Source of the DNA: Bacteroidetes bacterium ADurb.Bin013
GTDB lineage: Bacteria > Bacteroidota > Bacteroidia > Bacteroidales > UBA932
Assembly (NCBI GenBank): GCA_002071385.1
Contig: MWFB01000001.1
Span: forward strand, 1 to 64,000
Direction of reading: 5' to 3'
DNA length: 64,000 nt
The position numbers and the translations under genes are program-made. The notes under the pieces are model-generated. The model had not been told where the DNA came from and did no database searches. It saw only the letters and a program-made list of their open reading frames with translations. This document shows positions 10,736-19,833 of this stretch, in pieces. Positions within the stretch are counted from its first letter, which is position 1. The number at the start of each line of letters is the position of its first letter.

Positions 10736-11707
10736 ATGAAAAAACCAAGATACCTTATACCCCATTTATTTACGGCAGATCCTTCCGTTCACCTCTTTGA
10801 CGGAAGGCTCTATATTTATCCCTCGCACGATATCGAATCGGGCATTCCCGAAAACGATAACGGGGATCACTTTGACATGCGCGATTATCATGTATTCTCC
10901 ATGGAATCTCCTGAAAGCGAAGTGACCGACCACGGTGTGGCCCTGGACGTGAAAGATATACCCTGGGCCGGACGCCAGTTATGGGATTGTGACGTTGCTT
11001 CCAGGAACGGTGTCTATTACCTGTATTTCCCTCTGAAAGATAAAACCGACATTTTTCGCATAGGAGTGGCGGTAAGCCGTAAGCCTGAAGGACCTTTCAA
11101 ACCCATGGATGCTCCCATCAACGGAAGCTATTCCATTGACCCTTGTGTCTTCCGGGACGATGACGGATCACATTATATGTACTTCGGAGGACTCTGGGGC
11201 GGACAGTTGCAGCGTTACCGCAATAACAAGGCTATTGAGTGTGGTCACGAGCCTGATGATGACCAGCAGGCACTTCCCTCAAGGGTGGCCCGGCTGGGTG
11301 ACGACATGCTTAGGTTTGCCGAGGACCCCAAAGAAGTGGTCCTGTTGGACAGGAACGGGGATGTGCTGAAAGCGGGTGATCACGACAGGCGTTTTTTCGA
11401 AGCTTCCTGGATGCACAAATACAAGGGAAACTACTATTTTTCCTATTCAACCGGCAATACGCACAAACTTTGTTATGCCACAGGTGATAACCCGTACGGG
11501 CCATTCATCTACCAGGGAGTGATACTTACTCCTGTTGTAGGCTGGACGACACACCATTGCATCATAGAATTCAAAAACCGCTGGTACCTGTTCTTTCACG
11601 ACAGCGTTCCTTCAGGAGGAAAGACATGGTTGCGAAGTCTGAAAGTGACAGGGCTGGATTACAACCAGGACGGCAGCATTATAACCATTGACGGGGGAAG
11701 CGTTTAA
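10736..11707 (+). CDS. GH43 beta-xylosidase/alpha-L-arabinofuranosidase
   Basis: 323 residues forming one five-bladed GH43 domain. The catalytic triad is visible: base D15 (TADPSV), pKa-modulating D135 (YSIDPC) and acid E222 (FFEASW). There is no signal peptide, so it should be cytoplasmic and act on oligosaccharides imported by the GPH transporter encoded upstream. It begins two bases after the GH10 stop, so translation is probably coupled. The family covers both xylosidase and arabinofuranosidase activities, and the sequence alone does not settle which. Confidence 0.93.
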   Translation: MKKPRYLIPHLFTADPSVHLFDGRLYIYPSHDIESGIPENDNGDHFDMRDYHVFSMESPESEVTDHGVALDVKDIPWAGRQLWDCDVASRNGVYYLYFPLKDKTDIFRIGVAVSRKPEGPFKPMDAPINGSYSIDPCVFRDDDGSHYMYFGGLWGGQLQRYRNNKAIECGHEPDDDQQALPSRVARLGDDMLRFAEDPKEVVLLDRNGDVLKAGDHDRRFFEASWMHKYKGNYYFSYSTGNTHKLCYATGDNPYGPFIYQGVILTPVVGWTTHHCIIEFKNRWYLFFHDSVPSGGKTWLRSLKVTGLDYNQDGSIITIDGGSV

Positions 11708-11719
11708 TAGGGGCGCAGG

Positions 11720-12886
11720 TCAGATTTGACTGTTCCTGTTTATGATATCGTTGATAACACCAACTGATGCGGCGCTGGTCATACCGTCCGGCGCCGTATT
11801 GAAACAGTAATCAAGCAGTATATCCTCACTTGTGGAGGCCACATGCGTGCGTGAATCGCTAGATGCATAATAGATCAATACAGTCCCGTCTTCCTTTCGG
11901 ATCCAGCCGTTGGAAAAGAGCACATTGGAAACATCCCCGATGCGTTCTTCACCTTGCGGGGCCATGAAGTAACCGGCAGGCTCCGCGATTACACGCCAGG
12001 GCTCATCCAGGGAGGTCATATAAAGGTATAACACATAACGTAGACCTGCGGCACAGTTCCTGACGCCGTGCGCCAGGTGCAGCCAGCCTTTTGAGGTTTT
12101 CAGGGGCGCAGGGCCTTCCCCGTTCTTCAATTCTTTAATGGTATGGTAATGCCTTTTGTTGGCAATGGTTTCCCGGGAAACACGCGCATGTGTGATATCA
12201 TCTACCAGCGCCCATCCTATACCCCCGCCGTTCCCGGCTTCAATGAATCCGTCCTGGGGCCTTGTGTACAAGGCATATTTCCCGTCTATGAACTCGGGGT
12301 GCAACACCACATTCCGCTGCTGACTTACTGATTCCAGGTCCGGAAGCCTTTCCCAGTTTACCAGATCCCTGGTCCTGGCAATCCCCGCCGAGGCAATGGC
12401 CGATGACAGGTCACCGGGGAGGGCTGCGGGATCTTTCCTTTCGGCGCAGAAAATCCCGTAAATCCACCCGTCCTGATGCGCTACCAGGCGCATGTCATAA
12501 ACATTGGTGGTCGGTTCACCCCATTCGGGCATGAAAACAGGTCTTTCCCAAAACCGGAAGTTATCGGTGCCATTGGGGCTCTCGGCTATGGCAAAGAACG
12601 ATTTCCTGTCAAAGCCTTCCACCCTGGCAACCAGCAGGTAACGTCCCTCCCAAAGGATGGCCCCCGCATTGAAAACCGCGTTGATGCCGTATCGTAGCAA
12701 CAAACGTGGATTCGTCCCGGGATTCAGATCGTAACGCCAGTTAAGGGGTATATGGTCCGGAGTGAGGACAGGATACTGATAGCGGTTATACCAGCCTGAA
12801 GGATCTTCAGCCGGAACATTTGCGTGTAACAGCAGTGTTTCATGCTTTTTTTTGAGAATGCGCAACTTATCTTCAAAAACGACCAT
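11720..12886 (-). CDS. GH130 4-O-beta-D-mannosyl-D-glucose phosphorylase
   Basis: 388 residues, no signal peptide, so cytoplasmic. The length and motifs match GH130 subfamily 1 (mannosylglucose phosphorylase, about 390 residues). The conserved NVYDMRLV places the catalytic acid at D131, the same number as in the characterised Bacteroides fragilis enzyme. It converts mannosyl-glucose plus phosphate to mannose-1-phosphate and glucose, normally after an epimerase acts on mannobiose. No epimerase or GH26 mannanase is present in the window. It is transcribed toward the xylan operon, with only 12 bases between the two stops and no obvious terminator. Its presence suggests the locus also serves mannan-containing hemicellulose, or that it is a neighbouring single-gene unit. 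Confidence 0.93.
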   Translation of the reverse strand: MVVFEDKLRILKKKHETLLLHANVPAEDPSGWYNRYQYPVLTPDHIPLNWRYDLNPGTNPRLLLRYGINAVFNAGAILWEGRYLLVARVEGFDRKSFFAIAESPNGTDNFRFWERPVFMPEWGEPTTNVYDMRLVAHQDGWIYGIFCAERKDPAALPGDLSSAIASAGIARTRDLVNWERLPDLESVSQQRNVVLHPEFIDGKYALYTRPQDGFIEAGNGGGIGWALVDDITHARVSRETIANKRHYHTIKELKNGEGPAPLKTSKGWLHLAHGVRNCAAGLRYVLYLYMTSLDEPWRVIAEPAGYFMAPQGEERIGDVSNVLFSNGWIRKEDGTVLIYYASSDSRTHVASTSEDILLDYCFNTAPDGMTSAASVGVINDIINRNSQI

Positions 12887-13005
12887 AATTACTATTACCA
12901 GAAAGAGTCGCCATGCAACGATTTCTTAACCATGCACCTGACGACTCTCCTGACCCACCTAACCTAATTTTAAACCTAAATACAACAAGTCTTACTTTTA
13001 CTTGA

Positions 13006-13036
13006 CAAAAGTAATTCCACAAAAAGAGGTAATCAA
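13006..13036 (-). promoter_or_regulatory. Promoter for GH130 gene
   Basis: Read on the minus strand, TTG at 13036-13034 is followed after 20 bases by TACTTTTG (13013-13006), a good match to the Bacteroidota TTG/TAnnTTTG promoter. Transcription would start near 13000, giving a leader of about 110 bases before the ATG at 12886. Confidence 0.55.
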
Positions 13037-13176
13037 GTATTATTTTATCAAAAATTGTACCTTTTTTGAAATCCATTCGGGACAAATGAATGAAAATTTT
13101 ATTATCTTGTAACTCTTTTGTTAGTTGGTTTTGTTACCTTGGTTTTTCGTACCCAGTGTACTTTACTTGTTGATTT

Positions 13177-13194
13177 ATGACAAAAAAGTGTCAT
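13177..13194. promoter_or_regulatory. Candidate operator palindrome upstream of SusC
   Basis: ATGACA, six bases, then TGTCAT: a perfect 6+6 palindrome about 42 bases upstream of the SusC -7 box, a position suited to an activator site. No second copy was seen upstream of the GH3 operon, so assignment to the HTCS is speculative. Confidence 0.35.
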
Positions 13195-13235
13195 TTTCAG
13201 ATAAAATAATACTTATTTTTTCTCCGTATAGCTAG

Positions 13236-13243
13236 TATATTTG
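13236..13243 (+). promoter_or_regulatory. -7 box for susC operon
   Basis: TATATTTG matches TAnnTTTG. No clear TTG lies about 20 bases upstream, only a T-rich run, which is usual for activator-dependent promoters. The predicted leader to the ATG at 13329 is about 80 bases. Confidence 0.5.
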
Positions 13244-13328
13244 AAAGTTGAATAAACGGTATTCAAAAAAACTAAACCAAATTCATAAACTATATTTATA
13301 ACTATCTATTAACCAAAAAACTTAACGT

Positions 13329-16300
13329 ATGAAAAACTATCTTTGGAAACGTCTGTTTGCGGGGATTTTCCTGCTGCTTTTAGCATCAGGTACATCCTTT
13401 GCTGCATACGGTGATCTGCAGCAGTCAGGTCGTACGGTTACATGCGTGGTTTCTGACAATGCGGGCCCGGTGATTGGTGCCTATGTCGTTATCAGGGGAA
13501 CCATGAACGGAGGCAGTACTGACGCAGATGGACGTGTTGTTCTGAACAATGTGCCGGACAACACTACTCTAGTAGTTACATTCCTTGGCTACGTTACCCA
13601 GGAGATTGCTCTCATGAACAATCAGACCTATGTGGAAATCCTGCTTCAGGAAGACGCACAGGCTCTGGAAGAAGTAGTGGTTGTGGGTTACGGCGTTCAG
13701 AAAAAGAAACTCGTAACCGGGGCTACGGTCCAGGTAAGGGGTGACGACATTGCCAAGCTGAACACCATCAGCCCGTTCACAGCACTGCAAAGCCAGGCAC
13801 CCGGTGTAACTATTGTACAAAACAACGGTCAGCCGGGCTCTGGATTCAAGGTCACAATCCGCGGGCTGGGTACGATTGGAGCATCTTCTCCCTTGTATGT
13901 TATTGACGGTGTGGTCGGGGGTAACCTGGATAACATCAATCCAAATGACATCGAATCTATTGACGTGCTTAAAGACGCAGCTTCGGCTGCCATTTATGGT
14001 GCCCGTGCCGCCAACGGCGTTATCATGGTTACCACCAAGCAGGGAAAACTGGGAAAAACAACGGTTACCTACGACGGTTTCTACGGACAGCAATACCTGG
14101 CCAAGACTCCTGATCTGCTCACGGCACAGGAGTATATGGTCTTGCAGGATGAGATTCGTTTTAACGAAGGAAATCCCTCTTACGACTGGGCAAACCTTCT
14201 TCCTGCCGACCTCTACCAGTCCGTGATGAACGGATCCTGGAAGGGAACCAACTGGTTCAAGGAAGCCTACAACGAAGGAGCTCCCACCCAGAATCACGCC
14301 GTTGGGATTACCGGCGGCAGCGAGCTGTCCAGATTCTCAATCGGATTCTCCTATTCCGGGACAGAGGGTATCCTCGGGAAACCCGTTCAATCCCAATTTG
14401 AGCGCTACACCGCCAGGATCAACTCGGAACACGTGATCCTCAAAGGCCGCGATTTTGACATCATCAAATTTGGCGAAACCTTATACTACAACTACATCAG
14501 CAACAACGGTGTAGCTACCGGTAACATTTACTCGAACGCAATCCACAACCTGTTGGTGGCCAACCCGCTTCTTCCTATTTATAATGAGGAAGGCGACTGG
14601 TTCAATTATTACGACAAACAATCCACTGGTTGGAAGTTTGATGGTAATACCGGCAACCCCATAGGGGCATTCTCCAACAACGGCCAGGGACTCAATCAAA
14701 GCAAGAGTTATTCGCTTCGCACAACCGCTTACCTGGAAATCCAGCCCATCAAGAACCTGGTTTTCCGTTCGCAGTTCGGCTATAATATGAGCGCAAACAC
14801 TTATCGTTCCTACACAGCCATTTCTGCCTGGTCGAATAACGCCAGGACGACTCTTGACAATGTCAGTCAGAGTGGCAGTATGGGACACGATTGGAAAATT
14901 GACAACACCTTGTCCTATTCTTTCAACTTGAATGACAATCAGTTTGATATTCTTATAGGTCAATCGGCTGAAAAATGGGGTATGGGACAGAGTCTGAATG
15001 CATCGGGTGCAAACTCCATATTCCCGGGCTATATCTCTCCCAACACCAATATTAATGATGTGATGGACTACGCCTGGGTGGACAACACCAAACCCACCGA
15101 ATTGTCTCAACGCGGAGCCGGCGGCTCTGTCTGGGGCGAAGGCGGGATAGCTTCGTTCTTTGGCCGTATCAACTACAACTATAAGGAAAAGTACATGGCT
15201 ACGGTGATCTTCCGCGCTGATGGCTCTTCCAACTTTGCCCGCGGTAAACGCTGGGGATACTTCCCCTCGGCTTCGATTGGATGGACTATCTCTAACGAAG
15301 ATTTCATGGCCGGTGCCGCTGATATCATCGACTTCCTTAAGATACGCGCCAGCTGGGGACAAAACGGGAACTGCAGCATTGGCAACTTCCAGTACCTGTC
15401 CACCATAGCCTTTGACGTAAGCAACGGTTATTATTTTGCTGCCGACAAGAAGACCCAGACCGTGGGAGGTTATGCAGACATTCTGGCTAACCCCGATGTT
15501 ACATGGGAAACTTCCGAACAGCTGAACATCGGTCTGGATGCACGCTTTGCCAGGGGCCGTCTTGGACTGGCATTTGACTGGTATCAGAAGATGACCCGCG
15601 ACTGGCTGCTTACCGCCCCGATTCCAGGCGTTTACGGCCTTAACGCCCCTGCTGTTAACGGTGGAGACGTAAAGAACTCCGGTGTGGAACTATCCCTCAC
15701 ATGGGACGATTTTGTAGGTGACTTCCGCTATGGCATTTCACTAAACGGTTCTTACAACAAGAACGAAGTTACCCGTATTGCCAATACAGAAGGCATCATA
15801 CACGGGGCTGCCAACGTGCTGAGCCAGGGTACCACGGAAATGTACCGTGCCCAGGTCGGCTATCCCCTGGGATATTTCTTCGGATACAAAACTGCCGGCG
15901 TCTTCCAGAACTGGGATCAGGTAAACAACACGGCTGCCAAATACGACGGAGCCAAACCCGGAGACCTGATCTTTGTTGACACCAACAAAGACGGCAAGAT
16001 CACCGAAGATGACCGCACCATGATCGGTAGCGGACATCCTGACTTCCTGATGGGATTCAATCTTTATTTTGCCTGGAAAGGACTGGACTTCAGTATAACC
16101 GGTGCTGGTGCCTTTGGACAGGAGATCGCAAAATCATACCGTTCATTTGCTGACTCTCCCCTGCAAAACTTCACAACCGACATTTTCGGACGCTGGACCG
16201 GTGAAGGCACTTCCAACAAGCTGCCACGCCTGACTACAGGCAGTAACCTGAACTGGCAGAATATCTCTGACATTTATATTGAAAAAGGAGACTACGTAAA

Positions 16301-16529
16301 GATCCAGAATGTACAGATCGGATACGATTTCAAACAAGCTTTCCGCAAATTGCCTTTCGGACAGGTCCGTTTGTATGTTTCTGCACAGAACCTTTATACC
16401 TTCACCAAATATTCCGGACTTGATCCCGAGATCGGATACGGATATGATCAGGGCTGGGTACAGGGAATCGACCTTGGTTACTACCCAGCACCACGTACGT
16501 ATATGGTAGGTTTAAATCTTAAATTTTAA
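13329..16529 (+). CDS. SusC/RagA-family TonB-dependent outer-membrane glycan transporter
   Basis: 1066 residues. A signal peptide (about 1-25) is followed by a carboxypeptidase-like regulatory domain (about 35-115, GAYVVIRGTMNGGSTDADG), the SusC hallmark EEVVVVGYGVQKKK near 112, and a plug domain (about 130-240) with PLYVIDGVVG and AAIYGARAANGVIMVTT. The remaining 800 residues form the 22-stranded barrel, ending in an aromatic-terminated strand (GLNLKF). It imports oligosaccharides across the outer membrane using TonB energy, with the SusD encoded next as its lid. It is the first gene of a SusC-SusD-lipoprotein operon that ends at the terminator near 19.2 kb. Xylan-derived substrate is inferred from the enzymes nearby. 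Confidence 0.97.
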   Translation: MKNYLWKRLFAGIFLLLLASGTSFAAYGDLQQSGRTVTCVVSDNAGPVIGAYVVIRGTMNGGSTDADGRVVLNNVPDNTTLVVTFLGYVTQEIALMNNQTYVEILLQEDAQALEEVVVVGYGVQKKKLVTGATVQVRGDDIAKLNTISPFTALQSQAPGVTIVQNNGQPGSGFKVTIRGLGTIGASSPLYVIDGVVGGNLDNINPNDIESIDVLKDAASAAIYGARAANGVIMVTTKQGKLGKTTVTYDGFYGQQYLAKTPDLLTAQEYMVLQDEIRFNEGNPSYDWANLLPADLYQSVMNGSWKGTNWFKEAYNEGAPTQNHAVGITGGSELSRFSIGFSYSGTEGILGKPVQSQFERYTARINSEHVILKGRDFDIIKFGETLYYNYISNNGVATGNIYSNAIHNLLVANPLLPIYNEEGDWFNYYDKQSTGWKFDGNTGNPIGAFSNNGQGLNQSKSYSLRTTAYLEIQPIKNLVFRSQFGYNMSANTYRSYTAISAWSNNARTTLDNVSQSGSMGHDWKIDNTLSYSFNLNDNQFDILIGQSAEKWGMGQSLNASGANSIFPGYISPNTNINDVMDYAWVDNTKPTELSQRGAGGSVWGEGGIASFFGRINYNYKEKYMATVIFRADGSSNFARGKRWGYFPSASIGWTISNEDFMAGAADIIDFLKIRASWGQNGNCSIGNFQYLSTIAFDVSNGYYFAADKKTQTVGGYADILANPDVTWETSEQLNIGLDARFARGRLGLAFDWYQKMTRDWLLTAPIPGVYGLNAPAVNGGDVKNSGVELSLTWDDFVGDFRYGISLNGSYNKNEVTRIANTEGIIHGAANVLSQGTTEMYRAQVGYPLGYFFGYKTAGVFQNWDQVNNTAAKYDGAKPGDLIFVDTNKDGKITEDDRTMIGSGHPDFLMGFNLYFAWKGLDFSITGAGAFGQEIAKSYRSFADSPLQNFTTDIFGRWTGEGTSNKLPRLTTGSNLNWQNISDIYIEKGDYVKIQNVQIGYDFKQAFRKLPFGQVRLYVSAQNLYTFTKYSGLDPEIGYGYDQGWVQGIDLGYYPAPRTYMVGLNLKF

Positions 16530-16541
16530 TTGATTTACAGT

Positions 16542-18314
16542 ATGAAAAAGATATTATTCATAGCACTAGCTGCCCTGCTGTTTTCGAGTTGTGAAGCTTT
16601 CCTTGACACAGAGAGCTACACCAAGAAAAACACCGGTAACTATCCTAAGACGGCAGACGATGCCATCCAGATGGTCACCGGGGTGTACGCCACCCTCAAC
16701 AGGGTGCTTGCAAACTGTGGAAACTCCTACTATTTTGCAGCCCAGCTCCTGTCTGACGACATGTTCGCAGGTGGCGGAGAGAACGACAAGCACTGGACCA
16801 GTCTGGAGCACCTGATGTATGTTGACCTGAACCAATACAATAGTTTCTGGTCTGACAGGTATTCAGGTATCAGCCGCGCCAACATGGCCATTGCAAACCT
16901 GGATAAAGTGGAAGACGAAAAACTCCGTAACCAGCTGATGGGAGAAACCCTGTTCCTGCGTGCCCTGTTCTATTTTGAACTGGTGCAGATGTTCGGGGAT
17001 GTTCCCCTGATCACCCAGGTTCCCCAGAGTGTATCGGAAGTTGCAGAATATCCTGCACAGTCTACACAGGAAGAGATCTACGCCTTCATTGCAGCCGACC
17101 TCAAGAAAGCTTCCGATATCATGCCTAACGACAAATGGAATGCCACCGTTTCCGGGGAAGGCCATGCCACACGCTGGGCTGCACAGGCCCTGCTGGCCCG
17201 TGTCTTCCTGTTCTACACCGGATTCTACGGCAAGACTGAACTTCCCATGATGGACGAGGAATTCAATATAACCGGTAAGGTTACAAAAGCCGAGGTTATC
17301 GCCGGCCTGGAAGATTGTATCAATAACAGCGGTCACACGCTGGCCAACGATTTCCGCAGGTTGTGGCCCTACAGCAATTCCCTGAGTGCCAAAGACTACT
17401 ACTATGTAGAAGATCTCAAGAACAAGGGTGAGTACTGGCTCAAGGACGGGACCAACCCGGAAACAGTTTTTGCCATCAAGTGTTCACACCTGGCAAGCTG
17501 GAGTACGACAACCGGATATTCAAACCAGTACCTGCTGTTCTTTGCCATCCGTAATGCTGGAACCGGTGACCAGTACAAGAACGTGTTTCCTTTCGGACAA
17601 GGTTGGGGCGCAGGGCCGGTCAATCCAAAACTTTGGGAAGACTGGGCAACCCAGGAACCTACCGACAAGCGCCGCAAGGGCTCCATTCTGGCTGCTGCTG
17701 ACAGACCCAACTATGTCTATGGCGCAGACGCCCTGATGGAAGAAACCACACTGTGGCAAAAGAAAGTGATTGCCATCACTGGTGCCAAGGAATACGAAGC
17801 AGACGGAAGCATCAAAACGCTCTACAACAGCTTTACCTCTTCTACCGAATACTACGGTGACGGAGAATCAGACGACTTCCAGCTGGGACACGAGACCGAT
17901 GTCATCCTTATCCGTTTTGCCGATGTATTGCTCATGCATTCCGAGCTGACCGAAACAGCCACTGGTATGAACCAGGTACGTGCCCGAGTGGGTCTGCCTG
18001 CTGTAAGCTATTCATTCCCGGCCCTGCAAAAGGAGCGCCGTTTTGAACTTGCCTTTGAAGGTCTTCGCTGGGGAGATATGCGCCGCTGGGGTGACAACTA
18101 TGCCATCAGCGCCCTTACCGGACAACTTGGTCATACGATCTGGAACCGTGGCGTACAAACTATAATGAAAGACCAGGGAGCTGGCTATTCCGCACGTTAC
18201 CAGGCAACCCGCGGATTCCTGCCCATTCCTTCTTCCGAAGTGGATCTTTCCGATGGTGTATTGAAACAGAATCCTGGCTGGGGTCCGGAAGCCGTTTTTG
18301 GAAGCTGGAACTAG
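16542..18314 (+). CDS. SusD/RagB-family surface glycan-binding lipoprotein
   Basis: 590 residues from ATG 16542, 12 bases after susC; an in-frame TTG at 16530 is rejected because the ATG gives a clean signal peptide. The lipobox LLFSSC anchors the protein at Cys17. Family features include an N-terminal TPR-like helical region (RALFYFELVQMFGDVPL) and the C-terminal RRFELAFEGLRWGDMRRWG and GFLPIPSSEVDLS motifs typical of SusD proteins. It caps the SusC barrel and binds the polysaccharide at the cell surface. Cognate partner of the gene before it. Confidence 0.96.
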   Translation: MKKILFIALAALLFSSCEAFLDTESYTKKNTGNYPKTADDAIQMVTGVYATLNRVLANCGNSYYFAAQLLSDDMFAGGGENDKHWTSLEHLMYVDLNQYNSFWSDRYSGISRANMAIANLDKVEDEKLRNQLMGETLFLRALFYFELVQMFGDVPLITQVPQSVSEVAEYPAQSTQEEIYAFIAADLKKASDIMPNDKWNATVSGEGHATRWAAQALLARVFLFYTGFYGKTELPMMDEEFNITGKVTKAEVIAGLEDCINNSGHTLANDFRRLWPYSNSLSAKDYYYVEDLKNKGEYWLKDGTNPETVFAIKCSHLASWSTTTGYSNQYLLFFAIRNAGTGDQYKNVFPFGQGWGAGPVNPKLWEDWATQEPTDKRRKGSILAAADRPNYVYGADALMEETTLWQKKVIAITGAKEYEADGSIKTLYNSFTSSTEYYGDGESDDFQLGHETDVILIRFADVLLMHSELTETATGMNQVRARVGLPAVSYSFPALQKERRFELAFEGLRWGDMRRWGDNYAISALTGQLGHTIWNRGVQTIMKDQGAGYSARYQATRGFLPIPSSEVDLSDGVLKQNPGWGPEAVFGSWN

Positions 18315-18342
18315 TATTTTAAACGATTAAAAAACTCACGAT

Positions 18343-19179
18343 ATGAAAAAAAGTTTAATCCTTGCGATTTTTGCCGTTTTTGTACTTCTTTCCGCTTGTC
18401 AGCCCGTCGAGATCAGACAGGATCTCAAGGGAGGAATAACGGAAAGCGAGCTCAATATCTCTGCGGTTCCGCAAATCAGGGACGGTAAGAACTCCAATTA
18501 TATTGACCTGAACAGCGACGGCAACGCCTGCCTCTCTTCCTGGGATTTCGGCGTTGGCTTGTTCGTGGGAACCAAGGGTACTGTCAAGGTAATGATGAAA
18601 GGACCCAACGACATTATTTTCACCGGACTGAACGCAGATGGCACAAAGATTACCAAAACACTGACCGTGCAGGTTGATGCCTTGTATGACGTGGAACCTG
18701 AATGGGCTCTTTTCTGCGGTGCAACCGGGGAAAAGACCTGGGTATGGGACAATGTTACCGGACCCGGTGTCTGGGGTAACGGCGGTTTCAAAGGTTGTGC
18801 TGCTCCCTGCTGGTGGGTTGTCTCTCTTGGTGACATCAACGGACAGGCTCCCGGTGAAGGTGCCGGTGCCAGCATGACATTTACCATTGCGGGTGCGCGT
18901 CTGATCAAGAACTACAACGATGGTACTTCTGTTCAGGGATCTTTCACATTTGACATGTCCAAGATCATCCTGGATGACGGTGGCAACGTATGGGCCAAGG
19001 GAAAATTGAACACAAAGAATGTCACCGTGCTTTGTGGAAAATCCCCCAACGAAGGCGGAGCACCTGTTAACAGCTATGACATCCTGAAACTTACAGAAAA
19101 CAACATGGTATTGTCCTATCCCGAGCCGGGTGTCGGCTCATGGGGCACTGCCTGGTTCTGGATGTTCAAAAAGCAGTAA
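18343..19179 (+). CDS. Surface lipoprotein in SusE/SGBP position
   Basis: 278 residues with a lipobox (LLSAC, Cys19). I do not recognise a named family. It is rich in Trp and Gly, with several aromatic clusters (WVWDNVTGPGVWGNGG, CWWVVSLGD, GSWGTAWFWMF) that suggest beta-sheet carbohydrate binding. It follows susD by 28 bases and is the last gene before the terminator, the position usually taken by SusE-type surface glycan-binding proteins. Function is inferred from position and composition only. Confidence 0.75.
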   Translation: MKKSLILAIFAVFVLLSACQPVEIRQDLKGGITESELNISAVPQIRDGKNSNYIDLNSDGNACLSSWDFGVGLFVGTKGTVKVMMKGPNDIIFTGLNADGTKITKTLTVQVDALYDVEPEWALFCGATGEKTWVWDNVTGPGVWGNGGFKGCAAPCWWVVSLGDINGQAPGEGAGASMTFTIAGARLIKNYNDGTSVQGSFTFDMSKIILDDGGNVWAKGKLNTKNVTVLCGKSPNEGGAPVNSYDILKLTENNMVLSYPEPGVGSWGTAWFWMFKKQ

Positions 19180-19193
19180 ACTATCTGAGCATG

Positions 19194-19227
19194 AAAAAAG
19201 GGTGACTCGCACGAGCCACCCTTTTTT
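19194..19227 (+). terminator. Intrinsic terminator of susC operon
   Basis: GGGTG-A-CTCG and CGAG-C-CACCC form a stem with one mismatch and a two-base loop, flanked by A6 and T6. The symmetrical A and T runs would also allow it to work in reverse. It begins 14 bases after the stop of the last SusCD-operon gene. Confidence 0.9.
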
Positions 19228-19229
19228 GC

Positions 19230-19237
19230 TATATTTG
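19230..19237 (+). promoter_or_regulatory. -7 box abutting the DUF4369-like gene
   Basis: TATATTTG starts two bases after the terminator T-run and ends five bases before the ATG at 19243, so the second operon would have an essentially leaderless first gene. No clear -33 TTG is present; that position lies within the terminator stem. Confidence 0.5.
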
Positions 19238-19242
19238 CAAGC

Positions 19243-19812
19243 ATGAAAAGAATCTTATCATTATCCCTTGTATGCATGATGATCTTATCGTGCTCGGAAA
19301 ACAAGAACTATGTGATCGAGGGCACCTTTGAGAATGAAAAATACGATGGTGAATACGTGTTTCTCTTGCCTTTGGACGGTGTAATGCCCCGTATCATAGA
19401 CTCCGTGCAGGTTAAGGACCGGTCATTCGTCTTTACCGGTAAAGCCGACTCGGCACAGATGAAGATCATACGTATGCGACACTTGTTACGGCTGGATATC
19501 CAGGAACTCCTGGTGGTGGTTGAACCCGGGAACATATGGGTCAGGCTGGATACGGTAAGTGCAGCGGGAGGTACTCCGCAAAATGAGAAATTGCAAGCCT
19601 GGAAAGAAGTGAAAATGCAATCCGATGAGACCATGAACCTGCTCAAGAGAATGAGCCAGATAGACGTGGATCAGGAAACCGCCGGGCGTATCTCGGAACA
19701 GTGGGAAAAAATTCAGGCCGACTTTAAAAAATACAGCCTTCAATTCATTGAAGAGAACCGGGGAACTGCCGTGGGCCGCTTTGTCAGCGACATGACCGGT
19801 GGCTCGCAGTAA
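19243..19812 (+). CDS. DUF4369-like lipoprotein
   Basis: 189 residues, lipobox MILSC (Cys17). The first 110 residues look like DUF4369 (YVIEGTFENEKYDGEYVFLLP, then IDSVQVKDRSFVFTG), the domain commonly found in front of a thioredoxin fold in Bacteroidota TlpA-like proteins. Here the C-terminus is a short charged helical region ending near SDMTGGSQ, with no CxxC thioredoxin domain. It heads a packed run of genes of unknown function. An association with periplasmic redox or cytochrome maturation is only suggested by the downstream CxxCH proteins. Confidence 0.7.
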   Translation: MKRILSLSLVCMMILSCSENKNYVIEGTFENEKYDGEYVFLLPLDGVMPRIIDSVQVKDRSFVFTGKADSAQMKIIRMRHLLRLDIQELLVVVEPGNIWVRLDTVSAAGGTPQNEKLQAWKEVKMQSDETMNLLKRMSQIDVDQETAGRISEQWEKIQADFKKYSLQFIEENRGTAVGRFVSDMTGGSQ

Positions 19813-19833
19813 CACCATCCGCTGGTATTCATC

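Larger units (their letters stand above)
12887..13328 (+). other. 442-bp divergent intergenic region between GH130 and SusC
   Basis: AT-rich non-coding region separating the divergent GH130 and SusC genes. It holds a minus-strand promoter for GH130, a plus-strand -7 box for SusC and a short perfect palindrome, each listed separately. No credible small gene is seen. It is the most likely place for a regulator such as the HTCS to act. Confidence 0.7.

Noticed and set aside
14481-15362. Long minus-strand frame of 293 codons within susC
   Set aside because: It is an antisense shadow of a strongly supported SusC gene.
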